This document shows positions 51,951-60,804 of a stretch of DNA of 64,000 nt, in pieces. The notes beneath the pieces were generated by a model. The model was not told the DNA's origin, ran no database searches, and worked only from the letters and a program-made list of their open reading frames with translations. Position 1 is the stretch's first letter. Each line of letters starts with the position of its first letter. The stretch spans positions 62,001-126,000 of the forward strand of contig JAUNGM010000007.1 in the NCBI GenBank assembly GCA_030524545.1. Direction: 5' to 3'. The DNA is from Eubacteriales bacterium (GTDB lineage Bacteria > Bacillota > Clostridia > Lachnospirales > Lachnospiraceae). The position numbers were made by a program, and so were the translations under genes.

Positions 51951-52661
51951 ATGGCAATGTTAGAGGTAAAGGATTTACACGTTTATTACGGCGTGATTCA
52001 GGCATTGAAAGGTGTTTCCTTTGAAGTAAACCAGGGGGAGGTCATTGCCCTTATCGGAGCCAACGGTGCCGGCAAGACAACGACGCTTCACACCCTTACC
52101 GGACTGATTCCTGCAAAACAGGGTTCCATTATTTTTGAAGGAAAAGACATTACCAAAGTGCCTGCACATAAGATTGTCCAGATGGGGATTGCCCATGTCC
52201 CGGAAGGACGAAGAGTGTTTGCGGAGCTGAGCGTATACGAAAACCTGATCATGGGCGCTTATACACGTAAGGATAAAGCAGAGATCGCAGAGAGCCTGGC
52301 AAATGTTTACAAGCGTTTCCCGCGTTTGGAGGAACGTAAGAACCAGCGTGCCGGTACCTTATCCGGCGGTGAGCAGCAGATGCTTGCCATGGGCCGCGCG
52401 CTTATGAGCAGGCCCCGGATCATTGTAATGGATGAGCCGTCTATGGGACTATCGCCAATCTTTGTAAATGAAATCTTTGATATCATCCAAAAGGTAAGCG
52501 AAAGCGGAACAACCGTCCTTCTGGTAGAGCAGAATGCGAAAAAAGCACTGACCATTGCAGACAGAGCCTATGTTCTGGAGACAGGAAAGATCACTTTATC
52601 AGGCCGGGCAGAGGAACTGCTGCATGATGAATCCGTACAGAAAGCTTATCTGGGAGAATAG
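51951..52661 (+). CDS. livF: Branched-chain amino-acid ABC transporter ATPase LivF
   Basis: Second ATPase subunit, 236 residues, with Walker A GANGAGKTTT, LSGGEQQMLAMGRAL, Walker B IIVMDEPSMGLSP and VEQNA. ATG at 51951 is chosen with TAGGAGG at proper distance; a GTG 21 bases earlier lies inside livG and would put the site in the coding part. Confidence 0.96.
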   Translation: MAMLEVKDLHVYYGVIQALKGVSFEVNQGEVIALIGANGAGKTTTLHTLTGLIPAKQGSIIFEGKDITKVPAHKIVQMGIAHVPEGRRVFAELSVYENLIMGAYTRKDKAEIAESLANVYKRFPRLEERKNQRAGTLSGGEQQMLAMGRALMSRPRIIVMDEPSMGLSPIFVNEIFDIIQKVSESGTTVLLVEQNAKKALTIADRAYVLETGKITLSGRAEELLHDESVQKAYLGE

Positions 52662-52670
52662 GAGGCAAAT

Positions 52671-53300
52671 ATGGATCGTGTTGTCATTACCATTGCAAGA
52701 GAGTATGGAAGCGGCGGACGTACCATCGGTGAAATGCTCTCAAAGAAATTAGGGATTCCCTACTATGATAAAGATATTATCCGTCTGGCTTCTGAGGACA
52801 GCGGAATTCATGAAACACTTTTTGGCCGTGTAGATGAGTATACAAGCGCAAAACCGCCTTTATTTGGAAAGGCGGGGGTCTATACGGGAGAACTGCTTCC
52901 GCCGCAGAGCAAGGCTTTTACGTCTGATGAGAACCTGTTTACTTATCAGGCAAAGATTATCAAAGAGCTTGCTGAGAAAGAGTCCTGTGTGATCATCGGA
53001 CGCTGCGCCAACCTGATTCTGAAGCCGGAGGATTATCCGAATGTACTTCGCGTGTATGTTCATGCATCCTGGAATTTCCGTATGCAGGAAGCTGCCAAGA
53101 AGCTGAGCAAGACAACGAGAGAAATTGAGAAATTTCTTCAGAAGGATGATAAACGCAAGAAGGAATACACCCGCCGGTTTACCGGTAAGGAGTGGACAGA
53201 CCCGGCTAATTACGATCTGTGCCTGGATACCAGCATTCTCGGTTATGACGGATGCATTGAGGAAATTGAAAAAGCTTACCGTACAATGGCTGAAAAGTAA
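52671..53300 (+). CDS. Cytidylate-kinase-like P-loop protein
   Basis: 209 residues of the AAA_26/cytidylate-kinase-like family: ITIAREYGSGGRTIGEMLSKKLG at the N terminus is a modified P-loop, followed by YYDKDII, VIIGRCAN near 104 and the Arg-rich lid (KRKKEYTRRFTGKEW). It is distinct from true Cmk and its substrate is not known; a nucleotide or other small kinase role is likely. 9 bases after livF with an AGGAGG site, so it is the last gene of the LIV operon; a terminator follows. Confidence 0.85.
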   Translation: MDRVVITIAREYGSGGRTIGEMLSKKLGIPYYDKDIIRLASEDSGIHETLFGRVDEYTSAKPPLFGKAGVYTGELLPPQSKAFTSDENLFTYQAKIIKELAEKESCVIIGRCANLILKPEDYPNVLRVYVHASWNFRMQEAAKKLSKTTREIEKFLQKDDKRKKEYTRRFTGKEWTDPANYDLCLDTSILGYDGCIEEIEKAYRTMAEK

Positions 53301-53332
53301 TCGAATCTGAAAAGTGAATATTTGTGATTGTC

Positions 53333-53381
53333 AGCGCCGGAGGTCTGCCGAAACAGGAGACTCCGGCGCTTCTTTCTTTTT
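53333..53381 (+). terminator. Terminator after the LIV operon
   Basis: AGCGCCGGAG and CTCCGGCGCT, perfect 10-bp stem, then TCTTTCTTTTT. Confidence 0.92.
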
Positions 53382-53428
53382 AGGAGAAGACATATACTAG
53401 GTAAAAAAGATGGTTTGGATGTTGGGGA

Positions 53429-54127
53429 ATGAAGAAGGGAAAAATTTTATTCGTTGTTTTGGCAGTCACGGTTTTGCTTGCGGTGCCTTTTCGAAATAGA
53501 GAAGTCAGGATTGCGGCGGCCAGGGCGATTGCAGGGGAAGGGATGCTGCGGCTGGTGGAAGATGCTGCGGAGTGCCCCAGGGTGGCACTGACCTTTGATG
53601 ACGGGCCCAGCAGGAAGTATACGCCTATGCTGCTGGAGGGATTGAAGGAGCGGGGGGTGCATGCAACATTTTTTATTATGGGGAAGAATATTGAAGGAAA
53701 TGAGGATCTGGTACGTCAGATGCAGGAGGAAGGGCATCTGATCGGAAATCATACGTATAATCATGTGCAGTTGAATCGTGTACCGCAGAGCCTTGCGTGT
53801 GAGGAGATTCAGAAGACGAATAATCAGATTTATGAGGTGACAGGAGTGTATCCGTCGTATATCCGTCCTCCTTTTGGGGCGTGGCAGGAGAATCTGGAGC
53901 TGTGTGTGACGATGCTGCCGGTTTTCTGGGATATTGATACGCTGGACTGGAAGAATCAGAATGTGGATTCTATTGTGAAGATTGTGGAAAAGGAAGTGAA
54001 GGATGGGGCGATCATACTGATGCATGACGAGTATCAGACAACAGTGGATGCGGCGCTTAAGGTGGTGGATATGCTGTTGGAGAAGGGGTATGAGTTTGTG
54101 ACGGTGGATGAGATGATTGTGATGTAA
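53429..54127 (+). CDS. Polysaccharide deacetylase (NodB domain)
   Basis: Exported or membrane-anchored enzyme that removes acetyl groups from peptidoglycan or other N-acetyl glycans. 232 residues: signal anchor 1-20, then the five NodB motifs: LTFDDGPS (about 53), HTYNH (about 108, metal His pair), RPPFG (about 148), DTLDW (about 170) and ILMHDE (about 195), all complete, so it should be active. Likely an N-acetylglucosamine deacetylase that lowers lysozyme sensitivity. It stands alone. Confidence 0.9.
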   Translation: MKKGKILFVVLAVTVLLAVPFRNREVRIAAARAIAGEGMLRLVEDAAECPRVALTFDDGPSRKYTPMLLEGLKERGVHATFFIMGKNIEGNEDLVRQMQEEGHLIGNHTYNHVQLNRVPQSLACEEIQKTNNQIYEVTGVYPSYIRPPFGAWQENLELCVTMLPVFWDIDTLDWKNQNVDSIVKIVEKEVKDGAIILMHDEYQTTVDAALKVVDMLLEKGYEFVTVDEMIVM

Positions 54128-54175
54128 GGGAGCAGAAGTGGGAGAGAGAGGGAGTGGGAGTGGAAAAAACATGAC

Positions 54176-54352
54176 GCCGGAGGGGCTGCCCATACTCCTT
54201 TACAGAACAGGCCCGTTCCTCCTCAGCTAATCTCTAAGACGCACTAAGCTCATCGCGAGAGCGCTCATCGCTAAGTGCTTTCTAAGAGCTGGATCTTCGG
54301 ACTCACTTTTCGCCAAGTGTTCTGTAAAGGAGTATGGGCAGCCCCCTCCGGC
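54176..54352. repeat. 177-bp element with 34/35-bp terminal inverted repeats
   Basis: Left arm 54176-54209 and right arm 54318-54352 are complementary over their whole length apart from one extra C/G. The 108-bp middle has a weaker stem (GCACT..AGTGC, 54240-54277) and the octamer CTCATCGC twice. No coding capacity and no clear target-site duplication. Could be a MITE-type relic or a structured RNA; it also would form a hairpin at the end of the deacetylase message. Confidence 0.7.
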
Positions 54353-54418
54353 TGATAGTTGGTTTTCGCAGGGGGCAGGAGAGGCGTTAAATTTGTATAG
54401 GAACAATATATGAATAGG

Positions 54419-54447
54419 TTGCTTTTTTTGAGAAAAATAGTTATAAT
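54419..54447 (+). promoter_or_regulatory. Promoter of rarA
   Basis: TTGCTT, 17-bp spacer, perfect TATAAT, about 60 bases before the start codon. Confidence 0.8.
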
Positions 54448-54506
54448 AAAAATAGAACAAATGTACGGCGCTTTGGGATTATTATTTTATTAATGGAGAC
54501 AGAGAT

Positions 54507-55826
54507 ATGGATTTATTTGAGTATGCGAAATCAAGGACAATGGAGAAGGAGTCTCCCCTGGCTTCCAGGCTGAGGCCGACGACTTTGGATGAAGTGGTAG
54601 GGCAGAAGCATATTGTGGGAAAAGATAAATTGTTATACAGAGCGATCAAGGCGGATAAACTGACTTCCGTTATTTTTTATGGGCCTCCGGGGACAGGTAA
54701 GACTACCTTGGCGAAAGTGATCGCGAATACCACAAGTGCCAGCTTTACACAGATCAATGCCACGGTTGCGGGCAAGAAGGATATGGAAGCAGTGGTCAGG
54801 CAGGCACAGGATGAGCTTGGGATGTATGGGAAGAAGACGATCCTGTTTATTGATGAGATTCATCGGTTTAATAAGGGTCAGCAGGACTATCTGCTTCCGT
54901 TTGTGGAGGATGGGACGATCATTTTGATCGGTGCCACTACGGAGAACCCGTATTTTGAGGTGAACGGGGCTCTGCTTTCCAGATCGATTATTTTTGAACT
55001 GAAGGCATTGGAGATAGAGGAGATCAAAGAGCTGATCATCCGGGCTGTAAATGACAGAGAGAAGGGAATGGGAAGCTTTTGTGCGGTCATTGATGAAGAT
55101 GCACTGGATTTTCTGGCGGATATGGCAGGCGGAGATGCCAGAAGTGCGTTGAATGCTGTGGAACTGGGCGTTCTGACCACTCCTAAGAGTGAAGACGGGA
55201 AGATTCACATTACGCTGGATGTGGCAGCGGAATGTATTCAGAAGAGAGTGGTGCGCTATGATAAGAACGGTGATAACCACTATGATATTATTTCTGCGTT
55301 TATTAAAAGTATGCGGGGATCAGACCCGGATGCGGCGGTTTATTATCTTGCCAAGATGCTTTATGCAGGTGAAGATGTGAAGTTTATTGCAAGGCGTATT
55401 ATGATCCTGGCATCGGAGGATATCGGGAATGCAGATCCGCAGGCGCTCTGTGTGGCTGCTGCGGCAGCGCAGGCAGTGGAGCGTGTGGGAATGCCGGAGT
55501 CCCAGATCATCCTGTCACAGGCAGTTACGTATATGGCATGTGCTCCCAAGAGCAACGCAGCGGTAAATGCCATTGGAGCAGCCATGGATTCTGTGAAGAG
55601 GACGAAGACGACGGTTCCGCCGCATCTGCAGGATGCCCATTACGGCGGCCATGAGAAGCTGGGGCACGGAATCGGGTATCAATATGCACATAACTATCCC
55701 AATCATTACGTGGAACAGCAGTATCTGCCTACGGAGATTCTGGGAGAGAGATTTTATGAATTGAGCGATATGGGATATGAGAAGAAGCTGAAAGAGCATA
55801 TGAAATTCATTAAAGGAGAATCGTAA
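54507..55826 (+). CDS. rarA: Replication-associated recombination protein A (AAA ATPase)
   Basis: Clamp-loader-like ATPase acting at stalled forks (MgsA/Mgs1/WRNIP1 family). 439 residues: DEVVGQKHIVG near 28, Walker A GPPGTGKTTLAK near 57, Walker B FIDEIHRFNKGQQD near 112, sensor GATTENP near 140, and C-terminal MgsA tetramerisation domain with GYQYAHNYPNHYVEQQYLP near 390. Convergent with the DUF4364 gene. Confidence 0.96.
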   Translation: MDLFEYAKSRTMEKESPLASRLRPTTLDEVVGQKHIVGKDKLLYRAIKADKLTSVIFYGPPGTGKTTLAKVIANTTSASFTQINATVAGKKDMEAVVRQAQDELGMYGKKTILFIDEIHRFNKGQQDYLLPFVEDGTIILIGATTENPYFEVNGALLSRSIIFELKALEIEEIKELIIRAVNDREKGMGSFCAVIDEDALDFLADMAGGDARSALNAVELGVLTTPKSEDGKIHITLDVAAECIQKRVVRYDKNGDNHYDIISAFIKSMRGSDPDAAVYYLAKMLYAGEDVKFIARRIMILASEDIGNADPQALCVAAAAAQAVERVGMPESQIILSQAVTYMACAPKSNAAVNAIGAAMDSVKRTKTTVPPHLQDAHYGGHEKLGHGIGYQYAHNYPNHYVEQQYLPTEILGERFYELSDMGYEKKLKEHMKFIKGES

Positions 55827-55853
55827 CTGTCCGGCAGACAGGCAGAAACAATT

Positions 55854-55883
55854 ATGGAGGAGCTTTTATAAAAGCTCCTCCAT
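55854..55883. terminator. 30-bp perfect palindrome between rarA and the DUF4364 gene
   Basis: The arms are ATGGAGGAGCTTTTA and TAAAAGCTCCTCCAT with no loop bases. The right part encodes the last residues (MEELL) and stop codon of the DUF4364 gene. Probably a shared terminator for the two convergent genes. Confidence 0.6.
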
Positions 55884-56378
55884 GATTGTTGCATAAATAT
55901 CCTGACTCTTTTTGGCCCAGTTACGGCAGATGGATCTGGCCGCTTCGCGATTCGGTGCGGAAATGTTCAGATCCAGCAGGGAAGTGTTTTTTTCGATGAG
56001 CTGGCATCTAACTGCGTAACCTCCCTGAGGGGTTTCATAATAATCGGCAGGCATGAGGATTCGTTCCGGAATCTGGCAGCCTCTGGTTTTAAGATATTCG
56101 TGAACTTCCTGTTTGATATCGGAAGAAAGCTCATTTTCAAAATAGCTGAGTGTTTTTCTGCCCTCCTCGGATATATGGTAATAGGAGGTATTGGAAACTG
56201 TCTGCTTTTCCAGAAGGTCTGTCTCCACTAGTTCGGAAATCGCCTGTTGAAGATGAAAATAATTGGTATATTCCCGATCCAGGATGAATTCTGAAATCTG
56301 GGAATTGGTCAGATCGTTTTCCGAATTCTGCAGCATATATAATACGATCAATTTATAAGTGGTAAATGGTGTTGCCAT
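55866..56378 (-). CDS. DUF4364 family winged-helix protein
   Basis: 170 residues. The N-terminal 75 residues look like a winged helix (LTNSQISEFILDREYTNYFHLQQAISELVETDLL, then YYHISEEGRKTL), followed by an alpha/beta domain. The family is widespread in Clostridia; many are predicted regulators of the PadR/MarR type, target unknown. Its start overlaps the end of the radical SAM gene by 26 bases. Confidence 0.85.
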   Translation of the reverse strand: MATPFTTYKLIVLYMLQNSENDLTNSQISEFILDREYTNYFHLQQAISELVETDLLEKQTVSNTSYYHISEEGRKTLSYFENELSSDIKQEVHEYLKTRGCQIPERILMPADYYETPQGGYAVRCQLIEKNTSLLDLNISAPNREAARSICRNWAKKSQDIYATIMEELL

Positions 56379-57378
56379 GGTTGCCTCCTTTTGCAGTAGG
56401 GTGTTCCTTTTGAAACGCTTTTCCCTGAAAGCTGCCGCGCTCCTTCATAGAATGGTGAAGGAGATTTAAGACCTCTCTTTTGCGGCTGGCCCAGAGCGGA
56501 GCAATGAGCAGATCTTTGGGGCCGTCTCCTGTCATGCGGTGAATGACGATGGAGGGAGACAGATGTTCCAGACAGTCTATGAGAAGATTCAGATATTCGT
56601 CACGTTCATAGACCCGGAAAAGTCCCCGGGCATAATCCTCTGCCAGATCGGTACCGGCAAGAACATGGAGAAGCTGAAGCTTAATTCCCTGAATATCCAT
56701 TCCGTTCAGATATTCCATAGTGCTGAGAATATCCTTTGGAGATTCACCGGGGAGGCCGAGAATCGTATGGACGATCACTTCCAGGTCCCGGCTGCGGAGC
56801 TCCCGGACCGCTTTTTCGAAACAGGAGAGAGGATATCCGCGGCGGATATACTGAGCAGTCTTCCGGTGAATCGTCTGAAGGCCAAGCTCTATCCAGACGG
56901 GTTTCTGACGGTTCAGGGAATCTAAAAGTGCAAGTACCTCATCTCCGAGACAGTCCGGCCTTGTGCCGATAGAAAGTGCAACGACAGAAGGATGGCGGAT
57001 GGCTTCTGTAAATATTTTTTCCAGGTAATCTACAGGTGCATAGGTGTTGGTGTATGCCTGGAAATAAGCAATATATTTGTCAATGGGCCGCTTGGCAGAA
57101 AGGACTGCAATCTGGCTGTTGATCTGGTCAGTAATAGACAGGGAAGCATCTGCGGCAAAATCGCCGCTTCCTCCTGCACTGCAAAAAATACAGCCTCCGT
57201 GTCCGATCGTTCCATCCCGGTTGGGACAGGACATGCCGCCGTTCAGAGTGACCTTATAAACCTTCTCTCCAAACCGCTCCCGAAGCATGTAATCCAGGGA
57301 ATGATAGGGCTTTTCATTCCATTTCATGGGACAGGCATCTGTTGGCTTATCATAAGGATATGCAGCAGGATGTTCCAT
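56353..57378 (-). CDS. Radical SAM protein, YhcC family (TIGR01212)
   Basis: 341 residues with the iron-sulphur motif CPNRDGTIGHGGCIFC near residue 50, a variant with nine rather than three residues between the first two cysteines, typical of Elp3/YhcC-like proteins. GTRPDC, QTIHRKTAQYIRRGY and VIVHTILGLPGE are family marks. The reaction is unknown (a tRNA or rRNA modification role is sometimes suggested). Middle gene of a minus-strand trio with DUF624 and DUF4364 genes; start and stop codons overlap with both neighbours. Confidence 0.9.
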   Translation of the reverse strand: MEHPAAYPYDKPTDACPMKWNEKPYHSLDYMLRERFGEKVYKVTLNGGMSCPNRDGTIGHGGCIFCSAGGSGDFAADASLSITDQINSQIAVLSAKRPIDKYIAYFQAYTNTYAPVDYLEKIFTEAIRHPSVVALSIGTRPDCLGDEVLALLDSLNRQKPVWIELGLQTIHRKTAQYIRRGYPLSCFEKAVRELRSRDLEVIVHTILGLPGESPKDILSTMEYLNGMDIQGIKLQLLHVLAGTDLAEDYARGLFRVYERDEYLNLLIDCLEHLSPSIVIHRMTGDGPKDLLIAPLWASRKREVLNLLHHSMKERGSFQGKAFQKEHPTAKGGNHGNTIYHL

Positions 57379-58070
57379 TATGCCTGGTCTCCGTTATCAG
57401 GCAGATTTCCAGGAGAATCCAGGGAGTCCCCGGCGTCCTCTTCCTTGGGAATATAATTGTCAAATATCTTTACAAAGAAGAAAGAATTGCAGTATGCGAT
57501 TAAAGCAAAACCAACCAGGACGAACAGCATCATCAGTGTGGACATAACCCTTGCGTCCGGAATGAACAGCAGTGCAACAGGAACTGCTGTGATTACCAGC
57601 ATCAGCAGCGTATACGGCAGATGGCGGATAGCCATCAGGAATGCATTCGTAAAGGTGGCCTTGATAGTATTGTAAAATTTGGACAATACCGGATAAATAT
57701 AAAGGAAGATCATGAGGTACAGGACTGTAAATGCCATGAAGATTACGAACAGTACCTGATACATGCTGCCCTGTAACTGGTTGACGATCCGAATGTCAAA
57801 GAACAGCAGCAAAGCAGTCACAAGCATGATCAGATGAATGATGGTAGCCTGCTTGAAGTTCTCCTTGAAGGATTTGAAAAAGCTTCTTATAATGTAGGAT
57901 TCTTCATTGCGCACCATCTTCAAAGTGACATAAAACATTGCCGTTATGGATGCTCCCGCGGTAATGATGGGAATACAGCATACAATGCAGAGCAGATTCA
58001 GGATAATCAGATCCGCAACCCTCCCCATAAATACGAAAAATTTATTGTCCATGTTAAAAAAACGGTCCAT
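57378..58070 (-). CDS. DUF624 (YesL-like) membrane protein
   Basis: 230 residues with five or six membrane helices; N-terminal FMGRVADLIILNLLCIVCCIPIITAGASITAMFYV is typical of DUF624. YesL-type genes often accompany sugar-responsive YesMN regulators and ABC transporters in Firmicutes, and this one is divergent from exactly such a cluster starting at 58260. Function unknown. Confidence 0.85.
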   Translation of the reverse strand: MDRFFNMDNKFFVFMGRVADLIILNLLCIVCCIPIITAGASITAMFYVTLKMVRNEESYIIRSFFKSFKENFKQATIIHLIMLVTALLLFFDIRIVNQLQGSMYQVLFVIFMAFTVLYLMIFLYIYPVLSKFYNTIKATFTNAFLMAIRHLPYTLLMLVITAVPVALLFIPDARVMSTLMMLFVLVGFALIAYCNSFFFVKIFDNYIPKEEDAGDSLDSPGNLPDNGDQA

Positions 58071-58118
58071 AGTATTACTTCCTCCCTATATTTCTAAAAA
58101 AATCTACAGTTAAAGAAT

Positions 58119-58147
58119 AGTATAGCGAAAAAGCACATAAAAAGCAA
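58119..58147 (-). promoter_or_regulatory. Promoter of the DUF624 gene trio
   Basis: On the minus strand TTGCTT, 17-bp spacer, TATACT, about 48 bases before the DUF624 start. Confidence 0.65.
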
Positions 58148-58179
58148 TTTCAAAATATATCCTGCTGGAAATTTTTATG

Positions 58180-58207
58180 TTGAGTTACAGGGAAGCTCTG
58201 TTATAAT
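58180..58207 (+). promoter_or_regulatory. Promoter of the sugar-sensing cluster
   Basis: TTGAGT, 16-bp spacer holding ACAG..CTGT, perfect TATAAT. Divergent from the DUF624 promoter with about 35 bases between the -35 boxes. Confidence 0.7.
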
Positions 58208-58259
58208 AAAAGAAGACGAGAATTTGCTGTTCCCGGCAGGAATGGCAGAAGGGAAATTT

Positions 58260-59273
58260 ATGAAGAAAAAGCGAAAAATAGGTAAAGAAATCTGGCTGAT
58301 GCTGCTGGCAGCATTTATTGCCGTGCTGTTTTTTTTACTGATGACTTCCTATTATAGAAATATCATGAAAAAAGCGGGAGTATCGGCCAATGAAATGAAT
58401 CAGATATATCAGTACCAGTATGAGATGATCGTGGACAGCAGGAATATTACCTTTTGGCAGGATGTTTATAAGAATGCACAGAAAGAAGCGCTGGAACACG
58501 GCGCAGTTCTGGAACTGAGAGGCGTTGAGAACAGTGAGGATTATGATAAAGCAGATTATATGGACATGAGCATTGCCGCACAGGTGGACGGTATCATCCT
58601 GGAGTATAATGGGGAAGAGGGACTTCAGGAAAAGATTGACGAAGCAGTTGGAAAGGGAATCCCTGTAGTCACGATTGTGAATGATGCTCCCAGGAGCATG
58701 CGGCAGTCCTTTGTGGGGATCAATGACTATCAGCTTGGTCAGGTATACGGTGCGGAGGTGGCAAACCTGATGGATGCCAATACCAGCAGGGTGCTGGTGC
58801 TTTTGAACCGTGAGCAGGAACTTGGACAGAACCAGCTTTATGCACAGATCTACAGCGCTGTGGAGGCCAAGGCAGGTTCGGACCGTAAGATCAAGATCCA
58901 GTCTCAGAATGTCATGTCCAGGAGCCAGTTTGATGCGGAGGAAGTGATACGGGATATTTTTCAGTCAGAGGAAGGACCGCCGGAGATTCTTGTGTGTCTG
59001 GATGAAGTGACAACAGAATGCGCCTACCAGGCTATGATTGATTACAATATGGTGGGAGAGGTAAAAATCATCGGATACTACATTTCCAAAACAATTGTGG
59101 ATGCAGTCAGCAAAGGTCTGCTTCCGGTAACCCTCAGCATGGATGTAGAACAGATTGGTACCTACAGTATTGAAGCACTTACGGAATATTGGGAAGTAGG
59201 ACGTTCTAATTCCTACTATACGGTGGATCTGCAGGTGATCACAAGGGAAAACTGGAAGCAGCAGGAGAACTGA
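58260..59273 (+). CDS. Membrane-anchored sugar-binding protein, XylFII-like sensor
   Basis: 337 residues: a basic start and one uncleaved helix (IWLMLLAAFIAVLFFLLMTS, about 10-29) with no lipobox, then a periplasmic-binding-protein type 1 domain (DGIILEYNGEEGL, VVTIVNDAP, GINDYQLGQVYGAEVA). Directly followed by a YesM/LytS-type kinase and an AraC-type response regulator. In Clostridium beijerinckii such an anchored protein (XylFII) passes xylose binding to LytS; the same role is inferred here, sugar unknown. ATG at 58260 is the natural start for the anchor; the ribosome site is weak. Confidence 0.82.
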   Translation: MKKKRKIGKEIWLMLLAAFIAVLFFLLMTSYYRNIMKKAGVSANEMNQIYQYQYEMIVDSRNITFWQDVYKNAQKEALEHGAVLELRGVENSEDYDKADYMDMSIAAQVDGIILEYNGEEGLQEKIDEAVGKGIPVVTIVNDAPRSMRQSFVGINDYQLGQVYGAEVANLMDANTSRVLVLLNREQELGQNQLYAQIYSAVEAKAGSDRKIKIQSQNVMSRSQFDAEEVIRDIFQSEEGPPEILVCLDEVTTECAYQAMIDYNMVGEVKIIGYYISKTIVDAVSKGLLPVTLSMDVEQIGTYSIEALTEYWEVGRSNSYYTVDLQVITRENWKQQEN

Positions 59274-59274
59274 T

Positions 59275-60771
59275 ATGAGAAAGAGAAGACGATTGAGGTG
59301 GAGGGATCTGCCGCTGGCAGTGAAGGTACTGTTCCAGGTGAGTATGGTAGCGCTTGTCCTTTTCAGCACGAATATCCTTATGTATTGGCAGATGAACAAT
59401 ATGATGCGCAGCCTGGATTCTGTTTATGCCAGCAACGTGAATCTGACAGAACTGGCAGAATCCCTGGAGGCGGTTCAGACAGATATGTATAATTACCTGA
59501 CAGTAAAGACATCCGATTCCCTGGAAAGCTATTACCGGAGTGAAGAAAAATACAGGAATCTTCTGGAACAGCTCAACGAGCAGGTAATGGAAAACCCGGT
59601 GAAGCTCCTGGAAAAAAATATCCGTAAAATGTCCGAAACCTATCTGGACTACACAGCAGAAACCGTTTTGGCCAAAAGAGGAAGAAATGTGGAGAAGTAT
59701 AAGGGATACTATGCGGATACCCTGCAGATGTACCGTTATCTGAATTCCTACATTTCCGACCTGAATGTACAGCAGTTTAAAAATAACTCATCCAGTTATC
59801 AGGCGCTGCAGAGTGCAATTCAGTATATGGAGGTAGTCAGCACAGTCATGCTGGTGCTGATGATGGGTGTCTGTATTCTGATGCTCTTTTATATGGTAAA
59901 GGGAGTTGTGGCACCTTTGACGGGAATGGCAGCTACGGCTAATCTGGTGGGACAGGCTAATTTTAATGTAAAGATGCCGCCTACGGATGCGGAGGATGAG
60001 GTTGGTGTAGTAACAAGGGCTTTTAATACCATGGTTTCAAGTCTGGAAGAATATATGAAGCTTACCAAAGAAAACATGGAAAAAGAGCAGGAGATGATGG
60101 AGCGGGAGCTTCTGATGGAGACGCATCTGAAGGAGGCCCAGCTGAAATATCTGCAGTCCCAGATCAATCCGCATTTTCTGTTTAATTCCCTGAATGCAGG
60201 GGCGCAGCTTGCCATGATGGAGGATGCGGAGAAAACCTGCATTTTTGTGGAGCGGATGGCTGATTTTTTCCGCTATAATGTAAAAAAAGGCAGTGAAGAT
60301 GCCACGCTGATGGAAGAAGTGGAGGCAGTGGAGAATTATGTTTATATTTTGAATGTCCGTTTTGCAGGAGAAATCCATTACACAGATGAGGTGGACGAGA
60401 GTGTTCTGGACTGTAAAGTACCAAGCATGATCCTTCAGCCGCTGGTGGAGAATGCGGTCAATCATGGTATCCGCAATATAGAATGGGAAGGCACCATTCG
60501 TCTCCGTGTAAAAAGGGACGGTGATGTTATCCGCATCAGCGTGAAGGACAACGGAAAGGGGATGTCTGCAGACCGGATTGAGCAGGTTCTCAACGGCGAA
60601 GTGCAGAGCGAGGAAAGCCCCGGAGACTCCACCGGCATTGGGATGCACAATGTGATCAGCAGGCTGGAACTGTATTACAAGCAGAAGAATCTTCTGATGA
60701 TCAGGAGCGAGGGTGAGAATCAGGGAACAGAAGTGATCATTACCATTCCGGATATGCAGCCGGGTGAGTGA
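59275..60771 (+). CDS. Sensor histidine kinase, YesM/LytS type
   Basis: 498 residues: two membrane helices (about 20-38 and 182-205) with a helical outer domain of about 145 residues between them, HAMP (about 207-260), coiled linker, then the His_kinase domain with QINPHFLFNSLN near 300 (phospho-accepting His) and an ATPase domain with ENAVNHG near 390 and DNGKGM near 426. It starts one base after the stop of the binding-protein gene. The outer domain has no sugar fold of its own, which fits sensing through the anchored binding protein. Confidence 0.93.
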   Translation: MRKRRRLRWRDLPLAVKVLFQVSMVALVLFSTNILMYWQMNNMMRSLDSVYASNVNLTELAESLEAVQTDMYNYLTVKTSDSLESYYRSEEKYRNLLEQLNEQVMENPVKLLEKNIRKMSETYLDYTAETVLAKRGRNVEKYKGYYADTLQMYRYLNSYISDLNVQQFKNNSSSYQALQSAIQYMEVVSTVMLVLMMGVCILMLFYMVKGVVAPLTGMAATANLVGQANFNVKMPPTDAEDEVGVVTRAFNTMVSSLEEYMKLTKENMEKEQEMMERELLMETHLKEAQLKYLQSQINPHFLFNSLNAGAQLAMMEDAEKTCIFVERMADFFRYNVKKGSEDATLMEEVEAVENYVYILNVRFAGEIHYTDEVDESVLDCKVPSMILQPLVENAVNHGIRNIEWEGTIRLRVKRDGDVIRISVKDNGKGMSADRIEQVLNGEVQSEESPGDSTGIGMHNVISRLELYYKQKNLLMIRSEGENQGTEVIITIPDMQPGE

Positions 60772-60804
60772 TCAATAGGAATAATTGATATGGAAGGAAA
60801 AAAG

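Noticed and set aside
54176-54352. Palindromic element as a CRISPR repeat or IS end
   Set aside because: Only one pair of inverted arms, no spacer periodicity and no transposase nearby.
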